64,000 bases of DNA from positions 620,001 through 684,000 of the forward strand of contig NZ_AP023362.1 in assembly GCF_018326285.1 (NCBI RefSeq). Reading direction: 5' to 3'. Source of the DNA: Mycolicibacterium sp. TY81. Its GTDB lineage: Bacteria; Actinomycetota; Actinomycetes; Mycobacteriales; Mycobacteriaceae. A program made the position numbers and the translations under genes. Below the pieces are notes generated by a model, which was given only the letters and a program-made list of their open reading frames with translations, was not told where the DNA came from and searched no databases. This document shows, piece after piece, positions 18,701 to 27,400 of the stretch; position 1 is the stretch's first letter; every line of letters begins with the position of its first letter.

Positions 18701-19127
18701 CCCGAACCCGGCCAACCCCGGTTTCTGCATGGTGGAGGCTCTCGAGGACATCGGTTTCCTCACCACACAGACCGGGCTGAAGCCCGGCGCCTCCAACCCG
18801 GGACCGATCGCCGACGCCGATCGCTACCAGGCGCTGATCCCGGTCGCGGTCGAGCACGCCAGCCGCGAGATGCGTCGGATACTTGACGTGCAGGAACAGG
18901 TCACCACCGAACGCCTGGCGCAGTGGCATCAGCGGGCCCAGCGCTGGCACGTCGATGCACAACAACTCGAACTGTTCGGAGCGCAGCGCTCAAAAGTGGG
19001 CAAGCTCGGGCAGCGCATCAACGAGGAACAGCGCCTCGCCGACCTGTTGGCCCCCACCCAGCAGCTGGTCCGCCCGCTGCTGGTCATCGTGCCGACCGCA
19101 ATCCCCGTTGCCGGAAAGGAACTCTGA
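15774..19127 (+). CDS. drmD: DISARM DrmD-type SNF2 helicase
   Basis: The 1,117-aa SF2/SNF2 protein has ADAVGLGKTLEIG (Walker A, near residue 295), VIDESHNL (motif II, near 396), ASATPHNGKEESF (motif III, near 428), VTGDVASEGVNLH (motif V, near 667) and IEQRNGRIDRYGQ (motif VI, near 697). The order and length fit DrmD, the SNF2-like helicase that defines class 1 DISARM beside drmMI, although RapA-like helicases share these motifs. The GTG start has no strong ribosome-binding site; residues 1-60 form an N-terminal helical region. The stop is 3 bases before drmMI. Composition is more GC-rich than the first unit, hinting at a separate origin for the two units. Confidence 0.85.
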   Translation: MPRYKFRWSNLPTELLEELCQGLFDDITGFEPAEVLQDAYGARPKQNFVAEAWETLRDDWLPHDKESRDRVVDEIRAIRHEDGQLKTRKDQMAYLRGLSNAKNLRAVVLQAFIDRGEIELEPLGREPDLPADVKPRPPVVKLKPPAPPTGDDVQTAAVDKPQDLNVAPGSIVVIRDEEWLVTSAEQGADGWLVRVRGLSELVAETTAAFYSSLDTIEVQDPKKAKVVPDGSSGYRDSRLWLEALIRKTPVPYGDQNLTVSTHMLADALAYQQAAVTKALDPQHIRPRILIADAVGLGKTLEIGMILSELVRRGRGERILIVTPKHVLEQMQHELWCRFALPFVRLDSTGIQKVRQKLPATRNPFTYFKRAIISIDTLKSPRYKAHLERQQWDAVVIDESHNLTNAGTQNNELARVLAPNTEALILASATPHNGKEESFAELLRLLDPTVVHADGTFTKEDVESLLIRRHRHSPDVAAEVGSDWAERAEPVHLLVKPSAGEDAVAAELSQTWLHPATGSSPYSGETKALFPWTLAKAFLSSPAALAESIKQRRAKLDENVPAQRAELKALNVLDELNSAALGEQAGKFAALVKRLKQIGVGKGSETRAVVFAERIATLSWLRKNLPVALGLKAENIAVLHGGLSDVEQQEIVDNFKLETSIIRVLVTGDVASEGVNLHAQCHHLIHYDIPWSLIRIEQRNGRIDRYGQKHPPVISSLILEPSDPEFSGDLRVLSRLLERENQAHETLGDVASLMGKHSVTEEENAIRDVLAKGADLDDAVRTADEVAAGEDLDAFFAEFDAAEATATPLPASPRQSLYPDDLTFLDEALHAAFHDKPHAKPEQGGIGWTVSAPHGIAELSPPRDLRQRLGQLPQNYLHHGRVLERLKLATNPTVGTAQLRIAREGKGVNNTTWPEAHFLGPLHPVLDWASDRALTALGRNQVFAIRGDVDAPTVLLMGTLSNKRGQLISRVFSTAEFPNPANPGFCMVEALEDIGFLTTQTGLKPGASNPGPIADADRYQALIPVAVEHASREMRRILDVQEQVTTERLAQWHQRAQRWHVDAQQLELFGAQRSKVGKLGQRINEEQRLADLLAPTQQLVRPLLVIVPTAIPVAGKEL

Positions 19128-19130
19128 GCC

Positions 19131-22100
19131 ATGCCGTCCTACGATTCCATCGTCGTCGGCGAGGACTGGATCAGCGAGCACTACTTCACCACCGACTCGA
19201 CCAAGGAGTCCTTCCAGGGCAAGGTGCTCGAACTGCGCAAGCAGTGGGACGCCGAAGCTGCCGAGGGGCGGGACACGGTGCGACGACGGTTGGTCGGCGC
19301 GGCCGGTGAGTTGCAGACCGCGTTGTCGACGCTAGCGGAGGATCCGGACGGAACGCCCGCGGCACATGCCCTGATCCGGACCGTCCTCGGATTCCCCGAG
19401 ACGCTGACCGACTACACCGGCGAGCGTGCCGGTACCGAGCTGCGACTGCCCAACGCCCGGCCGGCCGGTGTGACGAGCATCTTGTTCCTGCAGGCCCGCC
19501 CGGTCGAATCGGTCGACGACCTACTCGCTCCCGAAACCGGGTTGCTGATCGACGCGGGGGAGGAGGACGGCAAGCTCATCGACTCGGTGACCAAGGCGGT
19601 GTCGGCCGCGTTCCGCTCCGATGAGCCCCCCGCGTTCGTCGTGGTGCAAGCCGGCCAATGGGTGCTGCTCGCCGAGGCGCAGCGGTGGGCGGAAGGGCGC
19701 TACCTGGCCGTCGATCTGTTGGTGGTCACCGAACGCCGCGACGACAAACGAGGTGGCGAGCTCGATCGTGCCGCCGCGATCCTCGGACGCCAAGCATTGC
19801 TGCCCGATGCGGATGGAAACATCTGGTGGACGAGCGTTCTCGAAGATTCGGTCAAACACACCGTCGGGGTGTCGAAGGATCTGCGCGAAGGCATCCGGCT
19901 GTCCATCGAGATCATCGCCAACGACGTGGTGCGCCGCAGAGGCGAGCGCGGCCTGCCACTCGCTGATATCGACGCCCAACATCTCGCCAAACACTCGCTG
20001 CGGTTTCTCTACCGCATCCTGTTCCTGCTCTACGCCGAAGCGTCGCCGGAGATGCGGGTGCTGCCGTCTGGCGCCCCGGAATACGGTGAGGGCTATGGCC
20101 TGGACCGGTTGCGTGAGCTGACGCTCACCGAATTGGTGTCGCCCACCGCCAAGTCCGGCACGCACCTGTACGAGTCGCTGGCCAAGCTGTTCCACCTCGT
20201 CGACCGCGGACATCATCCCCGGAAACCGGTCGTGGGTGAGGGAACCGATGACCCGGCACCCGGTTTGGAGTTCAACGCGTTGCGCGCCGACCTGTTCGCA
20301 CCAGCCGCCACCGCGCTCATCGACCAGGTTGGGCTCAGCAATGAGGCGACACAACAGGTACTGCAACACCTGCTGCTGTCCAAAGAGTCCAAGGGGCGCA
20401 AGGCTGCCGACCGGGGGTTCATCTCCTACGCCGAGCTCGGCATCAACCAGCTCGGCGCGGTGTATGAGGGCCTGATGTCCTACACCGGCTTCTTCGCCGA
20501 GGAAGACCTCTACGAAGTCGCCAAGAACGGCGACCCGGAGAAGGGGTCGTGGGTGGTGCCGGTGACCCGAGCCGACCACCTCTCGGAGTCCGATTTCGTC
20601 ATGGTCGACGACGAGGCCACCGGTGAACGGGTCCCGGTGATCCATCGGCAGGGCACCTTCGTGTTCCGGCTCGCGGGGCGGGAACGCCAGCAGTCGGCCT
20701 CGTATTACACGCCCGAGGTGCTGACGAAGTTTGTTGTCTCCCAGGCGCTGGAGGAACTGCTCGACCAGAACGGCAAGCGCACGACGCCGGAAGAGATCCT
20801 CCAGCTCACGATCTGCGAGCCTGCGCTCGGATCGGGGGCGTTCGCAATCGAGGCGGTCCGCCAGTTGGCCGCCGAATACCTGAAACGTCAGCAGGAAGAC
20901 CGCGGCGAGGTCATCGACGCCGACCGGTACCAGGTCGAGCTGCAGAAGGTGAAGGCTTATCTCGCGCTGCATCAGGTGTACGGAGTGGACCTGAACGCGA
21001 CAGCGGTCGAGCTGGCCGAGATCTCGCTGTGGCTTGACACCATGGTCGCCGGCCTGCAGGCGCCGTGGTTCGGGCTGCACCTGCGGCGGGGCAACTCGCT
21101 GATCGGCGCGCGGCGCGCCGTCTACGCACCTACATCGCTGGCCAAGAAGGCGTGGCTGAAGGAGGCGCCCAAGGACGTACCGCTCGGGAACGAGATCGGC
21201 GCGGGCATCCACCACTTCCTGCTGCCGTCCGAGGGCTGGGGCGCGGTCATCGACACCCCCGAAGCCAAGACCTATGCCCAGGACAAGCGTGAAGAACTGC
21301 GGCTGTGGCGCAACGGTATTCGATCCAATCCGAGTGCGGCAATCAAGAAGCGGTTGGCCGCTTTGGCGCAGCGCGTGGAGACCCTTTGGGAGTTGACACT
21401 GCGGCGGCTCACCATCGCTGAATCGGAGATCCGCCGCGATATCGACGTGTGGGGGCTGCACTCCCGCGACGGGTCTGGCGCCGCGGTGACCCGCGAGCAG
21501 ATCGAAGCGGTACTCCACGACGAGAACGGCGCCTACCGGCGGCTTCGCCGGGTGATGGACGCCTGGTGTGCGTTGTGGTCCTGGCCACTGACCACCGACA
21601 TCGAGCCGCCCGACTGGGATCAGTGGGTCGGCGGCCTGGAGGCGATCCTCGGTGTACCGCCGAAAGCCGGCAAGTTCGAAAAGCACGGGCAGATCAGCCT
21701 CGCCGGTGATCTGTCCTGGCAGGATCTCGATCTCGCAGAAGATAACGATCGCACCTTTGCCCAGGCACTGCCGATTGGAAAGGCGCTGGACGGGTTTCCC
21801 TGGCTAACTGTCGCCGCCGGCATCGCCCAAGTGCAGGGCTTCTTCCACTGGGAACTGGACTTCGCTCCGGTGTTCGAACTCGGTGGCTTCGACCTTCAGG
21901 TTGGAAACCCGCCCTGGGTCCGTCCTGACTGGGATGAGGCGGGGGTATTGGCAGAGTTTGACCCTTGGTGGCAGTTGGCCGATAAACCCTCCGAAGCGGT
22001 GAGGGGGAGGAAACGGGAGGAGATCTTCGCGCATCGCGCTGCGCTCGACGAGTTCCTAGATGAGCGTGCCGAGCAGGCCGGAGTGACCGAGCACCTCGGC

Positions 22101-23729
22101 TCCGTTATAGACCGGCCCGTGCTAAAAGGGCTACAACCGGACTTGTATCGCTGCTTCATGGAGCGGACCTGGCGGTCTATGGCGCCGACGGGGGCGGTTG
22201 CACTACTTCACCCGGAAAGCCACTTCACCGAGCTTCGGGCGAAGGATCTTCGCCGAGTTTCTTATAGGCGCCTGCGGCGTCATTTCAAGTTTCACAACAA
22301 CACATATCAGTTTCCAGAGATTGGGCACAAGAAGACGTTTGGTGTCCATGTGTATGGCAACGAGTCGGATATCGGCTTCCTTAATGCGTCGTGGATCTTC
22401 GCACCGAGCGTGGTTGACCGCTCGTTGGTCCACGATGGATCAGGACCAGCACCCGGTATGAAGGATGATGATGACAATTGGGATCTACGTCCGCATAGTG
22501 AACGTATCGTGCGTGTCGACGAGCGTGTTCTCGCGGGATGGGCAGCGTTAATCGACGAACCTGGCACTCCGCCCGCCGAGGCTCGGATGCTGTATCCCGT
22601 AAACCGGGCCAGCGCTGATGTCCTCGATAAGATCGCAGCTGCACCGCGTTTGAGTCATACAGGCTTCGAATGGACTGCGGGCTGGCACGAGTCCGCTGAT
22701 CGCAAACGCGGGTTCTTCAGATCCACTGCCGCAATTGCAGACAGGTGGGATGACGTCATCCTGCAGGGACCACACCTCACCGTTGCGACACCTCTGTTTC
22801 AACAGCCCGACATAGCTCCCGGCAGACAACATCTCTACGAATCAATCGAACTCGACGTGATCGGTGAGGATTTCATTCCGCGCACCAACTACCAGATTGC
22901 CAGGCCATACGATGAGTACATTGCGGCCTACCCGAAATGGAACAGCGAACCGAGCTCGAACTACTTCCGATTATCTTGGCGCGAGATGTGCGATACGGCG
23001 ACGGTCCGCACTCTGCATTCGGCGGTCATTCCACCTGGGCCTGCGCATGTTGGCGGCCTGTTGTCATTGTCTGTCGCTGACCCCACGGACCTTGCTGTCA
23101 TGACAGCTTTTACAGGGTCAATCGTTGCTGACTTCTTGATCAAGGTGATGGGGGTTGGGCACGTCAAGACCTCAGCATTGGGCAAGATTCCACATGTCCG
23201 GAACCATGTGCTCGAACCCCAGCTGCTTCTCCGTACGCTCCGCATGAACTGCCTTGTTCGCCCCTACGCCCCACTTTGGGAGGAGCTCTATGACGACGCT
23301 TGGCAACAACATTCGTGGGTACCGCATATTGGCGTTGATTACGCAGATCGCTCCCCGCTAGGTCGGGTTGCCGCCCTTTGGGAATGGGCGACTCCATTGC
23401 GCCGTGCAGCGGACCGTCGCCAAGCACTCGTCGAGATCGACGCAATCGTGGCGATCATGCTCGGCATCACTGCTGAGGAACTGCTGACGATCTACCGCAC
23501 GCAGTTCCCGGTACTCCAGAAATACGAGCGGGATGCGCTCTACGACGCCAACGGCCGCCAACTGCCAGGCAAGCTCGCCTCCGAGTGCCGCAAGAAGGGG
23601 ACGCTGAAGCCCGAAGACCTGACGGTCGACGGCGTGACTTATGTCGGGCCCTTCGTCGGGGTTGATCGCGAGCGTGACATGGAGCTGGCACACAAGCACT
23701 TCAGCGACATCGCAAGCGCAGGAGCGTGA
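19131..23729 (+). CDS. drmMI: DISARM DrmMI/PglX-type adenine-specific DNA methyltransferase
   Basis: The 1,532-aa protein has SASYYTPEVLTKFVV (near residue 523), CEPALGSGAFAIE (motif I, SAM binding, near 563), GVDLNATAVELAEISLWL (near 618) and VGNPPWVRPDW (motif IV, near 924), the layout of Eco57I/PglX-like gamma-class N6-adenine methyltransferases. In class 1 DISARM and BREX such enzymes mark host DNA. The N-terminal 500 residues are the large PglX-type extension. The stretch encoded at about 21,930-23,420, which should contain target recognition, is visibly richer in A/T and in rarer codons than the rest, suggesting allele replacement. It lies between drmD (3-base gap) and the HhH-like gene (TGATG overlap). 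Confidence 0.9.
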   Translation: MPSYDSIVVGEDWISEHYFTTDSTKESFQGKVLELRKQWDAEAAEGRDTVRRRLVGAAGELQTALSTLAEDPDGTPAAHALIRTVLGFPETLTDYTGERAGTELRLPNARPAGVTSILFLQARPVESVDDLLAPETGLLIDAGEEDGKLIDSVTKAVSAAFRSDEPPAFVVVQAGQWVLLAEAQRWAEGRYLAVDLLVVTERRDDKRGGELDRAAAILGRQALLPDADGNIWWTSVLEDSVKHTVGVSKDLREGIRLSIEIIANDVVRRRGERGLPLADIDAQHLAKHSLRFLYRILFLLYAEASPEMRVLPSGAPEYGEGYGLDRLRELTLTELVSPTAKSGTHLYESLAKLFHLVDRGHHPRKPVVGEGTDDPAPGLEFNALRADLFAPAATALIDQVGLSNEATQQVLQHLLLSKESKGRKAADRGFISYAELGINQLGAVYEGLMSYTGFFAEEDLYEVAKNGDPEKGSWVVPVTRADHLSESDFVMVDDEATGERVPVIHRQGTFVFRLAGRERQQSASYYTPEVLTKFVVSQALEELLDQNGKRTTPEEILQLTICEPALGSGAFAIEAVRQLAAEYLKRQQEDRGEVIDADRYQVELQKVKAYLALHQVYGVDLNATAVELAEISLWLDTMVAGLQAPWFGLHLRRGNSLIGARRAVYAPTSLAKKAWLKEAPKDVPLGNEIGAGIHHFLLPSEGWGAVIDTPEAKTYAQDKREELRLWRNGIRSNPSAAIKKRLAALAQRVETLWELTLRRLTIAESEIRRDIDVWGLHSRDGSGAAVTREQIEAVLHDENGAYRRLRRVMDAWCALWSWPLTTDIEPPDWDQWVGGLEAILGVPPKAGKFEKHGQISLAGDLSWQDLDLAEDNDRTFAQALPIGKALDGFPWLTVAAGIAQVQGFFHWELDFAPVFELGGFDLQVGNPPWVRPDWDEAGVLAEFDPWWQLADKPSEAVRGRKREEIFAHRAALDEFLDERAEQAGVTEHLGSVIDRPVLKGLQPDLYRCFMERTWRSMAPTGAVALLHPESHFTELRAKDLRRVSYRRLRRHFKFHNNTYQFPEIGHKKTFGVHVYGNESDIGFLNASWIFAPSVVDRSLVHDGSGPAPGMKDDDDNWDLRPHSERIVRVDERVLAGWAALIDEPGTPPAEARMLYPVNRASADVLDKIAAAPRLSHTGFEWTAGWHESADRKRGFFRSTAAIADRWDDVILQGPHLTVATPLFQQPDIAPGRQHLYESIELDVIGEDFIPRTNYQIARPYDEYIAAYPKWNSEPSSNYFRLSWREMCDTATVRTLHSAVIPPGPAHVGGLLSLSVADPTDLAVMTAFTGSIVADFLIKVMGVGHVKTSALGKIPHVRNHVLEPQLLLRTLRMNCLVRPYAPLWEELYDDAWQQHSWVPHIGVDYADRSPLGRVAALWEWATPLRRAADRRQALVEIDAIVAIMLGITAEELLTIYRTQFPVLQKYERDALYDANGRQLPGKLASECRKKGTLKPEDLTVDGVTYVGPFVGVDRERDMELAHKHFSDIASAGA

Positions 23730-24427
23730 TGATGCACGGCGTAGAATCTGCCAAGTTTGACAGCCTGGTCGCGGCTATCGTCGGCCTCGATCCTCAACCA
23801 CGAGAACGGCGTTGGGTCAGCCTCAGCCTGTGCATCACAGACGCCGTGTGGAGCATCGGAGCGCATTACGACAACGTTGTCGTGCCGTTGGTGCGCAGAC
23901 TCGCCTCGAAGTTCGGCGTCGAGCAACCCACGATTCCGATGAGCGAGCGGCTCGGCACCGACCCCTTGCCGCTCGCCGAACTGGCTGACCTGAGCGTCGA
24001 CGAATTGATTTCGCTCACCAACCGGCAGAACACGTCTACCCGCGGCGGGATCCGGAAGGCCGAGGCCGTGCTTCGGCACACCCATGTTTTTCGATCACAT
24101 GACGTGAAAGATCTGGGCGACGCGATTGCACTGTTCGGCGACGACGGGCGGTTCGCCGCCGTGAACGCGGACTTGCGGAAGATCCCCGGCGAGGGGGCCC
24201 ATGCGGTACGGCGCGACTACCTGTGGATGCTCATCGGTCAGGACGATCTGATCAAACCCGACCGAATGGTGCTGCGCTGGTTTCGACATCACGGAGTGAC
24301 TGTCGATCCTATCGGTGCGCGCGACCTCATTGCTGCACTCGTCCCCGCCGTCAGCGCCGGGTTGAAGCGCCCCGTTACGGCCTGGGAGATAGACCATGCA
24401 CTGTGGAACGCCGGGCGGGGGATGTAA
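23729..24427 (+). CDS. HhH-GPD (endonuclease III/DNA glycosylase)-like protein
   Basis: The 232-aa protein starts at ATG 23729, overlapping the drmMI stop; GTG 23726 or ATG 23732 are alternatives, with AGGAG just upstream. Residues about 110-200 read like a helix-hairpin-helix glycosylase core: RGGIRKAEAVLR, then LRKIPGEGAHAVRRDYLWML and KPDRMVLRWF. The LxxIPGxG hairpin and the following P-D...R segment, whose Asp would be catalytic, match the endonuclease III superfamily. I see no C-terminal four-Cys iron-sulfur cluster. HhH-GPD enzymes remove or act at damaged or modified bases; in a defence operon one could act on modified phage DNA. Fold and role are inferred from motif reading only. Confidence 0.55.
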   Translation: MMHGVESAKFDSLVAAIVGLDPQPRERRWVSLSLCITDAVWSIGAHYDNVVVPLVRRLASKFGVEQPTIPMSERLGTDPLPLAELADLSVDELISLTNRQNTSTRGGIRKAEAVLRHTHVFRSHDVKDLGDAIALFGDDGRFAAVNADLRKIPGEGAHAVRRDYLWMLIGQDDLIKPDRMVLRWFRHHGVTVDPIGARDLIAALVPAVSAGLKRPVTAWEIDHALWNAGRGM

Positions 24428-24430
24428 CCA

Positions 24431-27400
24431 ATGGGCGCACTCCTCCCAACTCTCCAGGCAACGCACCTACGTGAGGGCTTGACCGACTACCTGGCAACGA
24501 CATTCGCGCTGACGGATCCCGACGCGCAGGCAGCGCTCACCGACTTCATCGGTGATCCCGACAACGGCATGTTCAAGGGACCGTACGTACGGTTGCGGTT
24601 GCCGTTCGCCCCGGCCGGCGACGGCTGGCGTGACCACCTGGATTGGTGGCCCAGCGATTTCACGCCGTACGGGCACCAGGCGCGGGCATTCGAGCGCCTC
24701 TCGACACAGCACCAACAGCGGCCGCAACCCACCTTGGTGACCACCGGCACCGGCTCCGGCAAGACCGAGGCATTCCTGTACCCGATCCTCGATCACGTGC
24801 TGCGGGCCAAGAAGTCCGGCGTCACCGGCATGAAGGCGCTGATCCTCTACCCGATGAATGCGCTCGCCAACGACCAGGCCGAGCGACTGGCCAAACTGAT
24901 CTCCGGCGACCCGGGCCTGAGCACGGTCACCGCCGGCCTCTACACCGGCGAGCAGGGCGGTGGCGGGCGCACCCGGGTCGCCGCCGACGGGCTGATCACC
25001 GATCGCGACCTCATGCACGACTCACCGCCCGACATCCTGCTCACCAACTACAAGATGCTCGACCACATGCTGCTGCACCCCGGCCGCGCCGACATCTGGC
25101 GGCTGTCCGCCGAATCGCTGCAATACCTGGTGCTCGACGAATTCCACACCTACGACGGCGCGCAGGGCACTGACGTCGCCATGCTGCTGCGTCGCCTCGG
25201 CCTCACCCTCAAAGCACACTGGACCGGCACGTCGCGGGTCACCGACGACGACCGGACCCGTCCGCTCGGCAAGGTCACCCCGGTCGCCACGTCGGCCACC
25301 CTGGGATCGCGCGCGGCTCCGACGGCCATGCTCGACTTCGCCCACACCGTCTTCGGGGAACCGTTCGGCGATGATGCGGTGATCGACGAGACTCGCCTCA
25401 CTCCGGACGAATGGCGCGGAGCACGGTTGGGCACCCACGACCATGCCTGGCGGCCAATCGAACCCGCCCTACCCGATGCACTCGACCGGATCACCAACGC
25501 AGCAGCCTCCGCCACCGACAACCACGCCATTGCCGCCGCGGTCTTCGCCGAACTCTTCGAGCGGCCCACTGGATCCGAACTCTTCGGAAAGCCCACCCAA
25601 TCCGAGCTATTCGAGACGCCTGGACAATCCGATCTCTTCCAGGAGGCCACGCATGCGGGCGGTCCCGCTGTCGCTTCGACCTTGACCATTGCCGACATGC
25701 TGGATCAGCTCAAACGGCATCGGTTCATCCAGGCCGTGCTGGAGCACGCCGTCGATGCGGTATCCCTGCCGGATCTGGCCGAGCAGGTGTTCCCGGCGAT
25801 GCCTGTCGATCGCGATGCTGCCCGCACCCGCGACATCCAGATCCGGTTCCTGGAGTTCGTCTTTGCGATGCTGTCGCACGTGCGCGCCGAGACCGGACGC
25901 ACGGCGCTCGGGGTCGACGTGCACTTGTGGATCCGGGAACTCAGCCGCGTCGACCGCGCGGTACGGGCCGCCGCCGAGTACCGCTGGTCCGACGACGGTA
26001 CGTCAGTTGACGAGGAGCTGTATCTGCCCGCGGTGTACTGCCGGCACTGCGGACGCTCGGGTTGGGGTGCGCGGTTGGCGCCGACAGGCAGCGCTCTCGA
26101 CGTCACTGACGAGGCCATCCGTGCCGACCACGCTGCTGGTGCCTCCCGGTTCCGTGCGCTGATCTCGGCGCCTGCTGAAGCGCAGGTCGTTGGCGGCGTC
26201 CAAGGTCTGCGGTGGTTCCACCTAGACCAGCGCGAACTCCTCGACACGACACCGGACCCGCAGAGCCCTGCTGTTGTCGACGGACGGGTGCTGCCGGTGC
26301 TCACCCTGGTCGGGCCGGACGCCGACGAGCAATCCAAGAACGACGTCTGCCCGGCCTGCGGTGCCGCCGACGGCATCCGGTTCCTCGGCAGCGCGGTGGC
26401 CACCCAACTGTCGGTGACCTTGTCGAACCTGTTCGGCGACAAGCATCTCGACGCTGCCGAGAAGAAGGCGTTGATGTTCACCGACAGCGTGCAGGACGCT
26501 GCGCACCGTGCCGGGTTCGTGCAGGCACGCTCGCACAGCCTGAGCCTGCGCACCGCGCTGCGCGGAGCGCTGGGTAACGCCGAGCTCGATCTGGACGAGC
26601 TCGCCCGAGCTGTCATCGACCGCGCCGGCAACGATCCGATGCTGCGCTACCAACTGCTGCCCCCGGACATCGTGGATCGCGACGAGTTCGTCGCGTTCTG
26701 GAAGCCCGACGTACACCCGAATTCGCGAAGGGCCGCGGAGAACAAGGCCAAGCGGCGGCTGCGGTTCGACGTCGATCTCGAATTCGGTTTGCAGTCCCGC
26801 ACCGGCCGTACCCTCGAGCTCACCGGCAGCGTCGTTGCCGAGGTGTATCTCGGTGCAGCACGCAAGGCGCCGATCATCGGGCGACGAGCGATCGACAAGG
26901 CCGGCCCGGCTCAGTTCCCTCTGACAGGAGTGTCTGATACAGCGCTGACCCACTGGGTGCGGGGAACCGTCGAACGGATCCGTACCCGTGGCGGCATCCA
27001 CCACGACTGGCTGCGGCCCTACCTGGAGAAGAACGCCAACCGGTACCACGTCTGGGGTGGGCGACCACGGGGCCAGGGTATGCCTGCCTTCCCGAAAGGC
27101 CGTCCCGCTCCGGCATTCCCCGCACTTAGATCCGGAAGTGGTGCTCTGCCAGAGGGCTTCGACTCGGTCACTGCGCCGTCTTCGTGGTATGCGCAGTGGA
27201 CATCGCGGTGCCTCGACGTCAGCCCCCACGACGGCACTTTCCTTGCCAAGGCACTGTTTGTCGAACTTGCCGAGCAGATGGTGTTGTCCACCGTCACTAC
27301 CGAGACCGGTTCCACCGTCTACGGATTGTCGCCGACCACCGTCCAGGTGAGTGCTCCCACGCTGGAAGCGCTACTTGACGAGCGGCACCTGCTGGCCTGC

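Noticed and set aside
19521..21686. 721-codon open frame on the minus strand opposite the adenine methyltransferase
   Set aside because: Antisense of drmMI, no motif or ribosome-binding site, composition typical of an antisense shadow.
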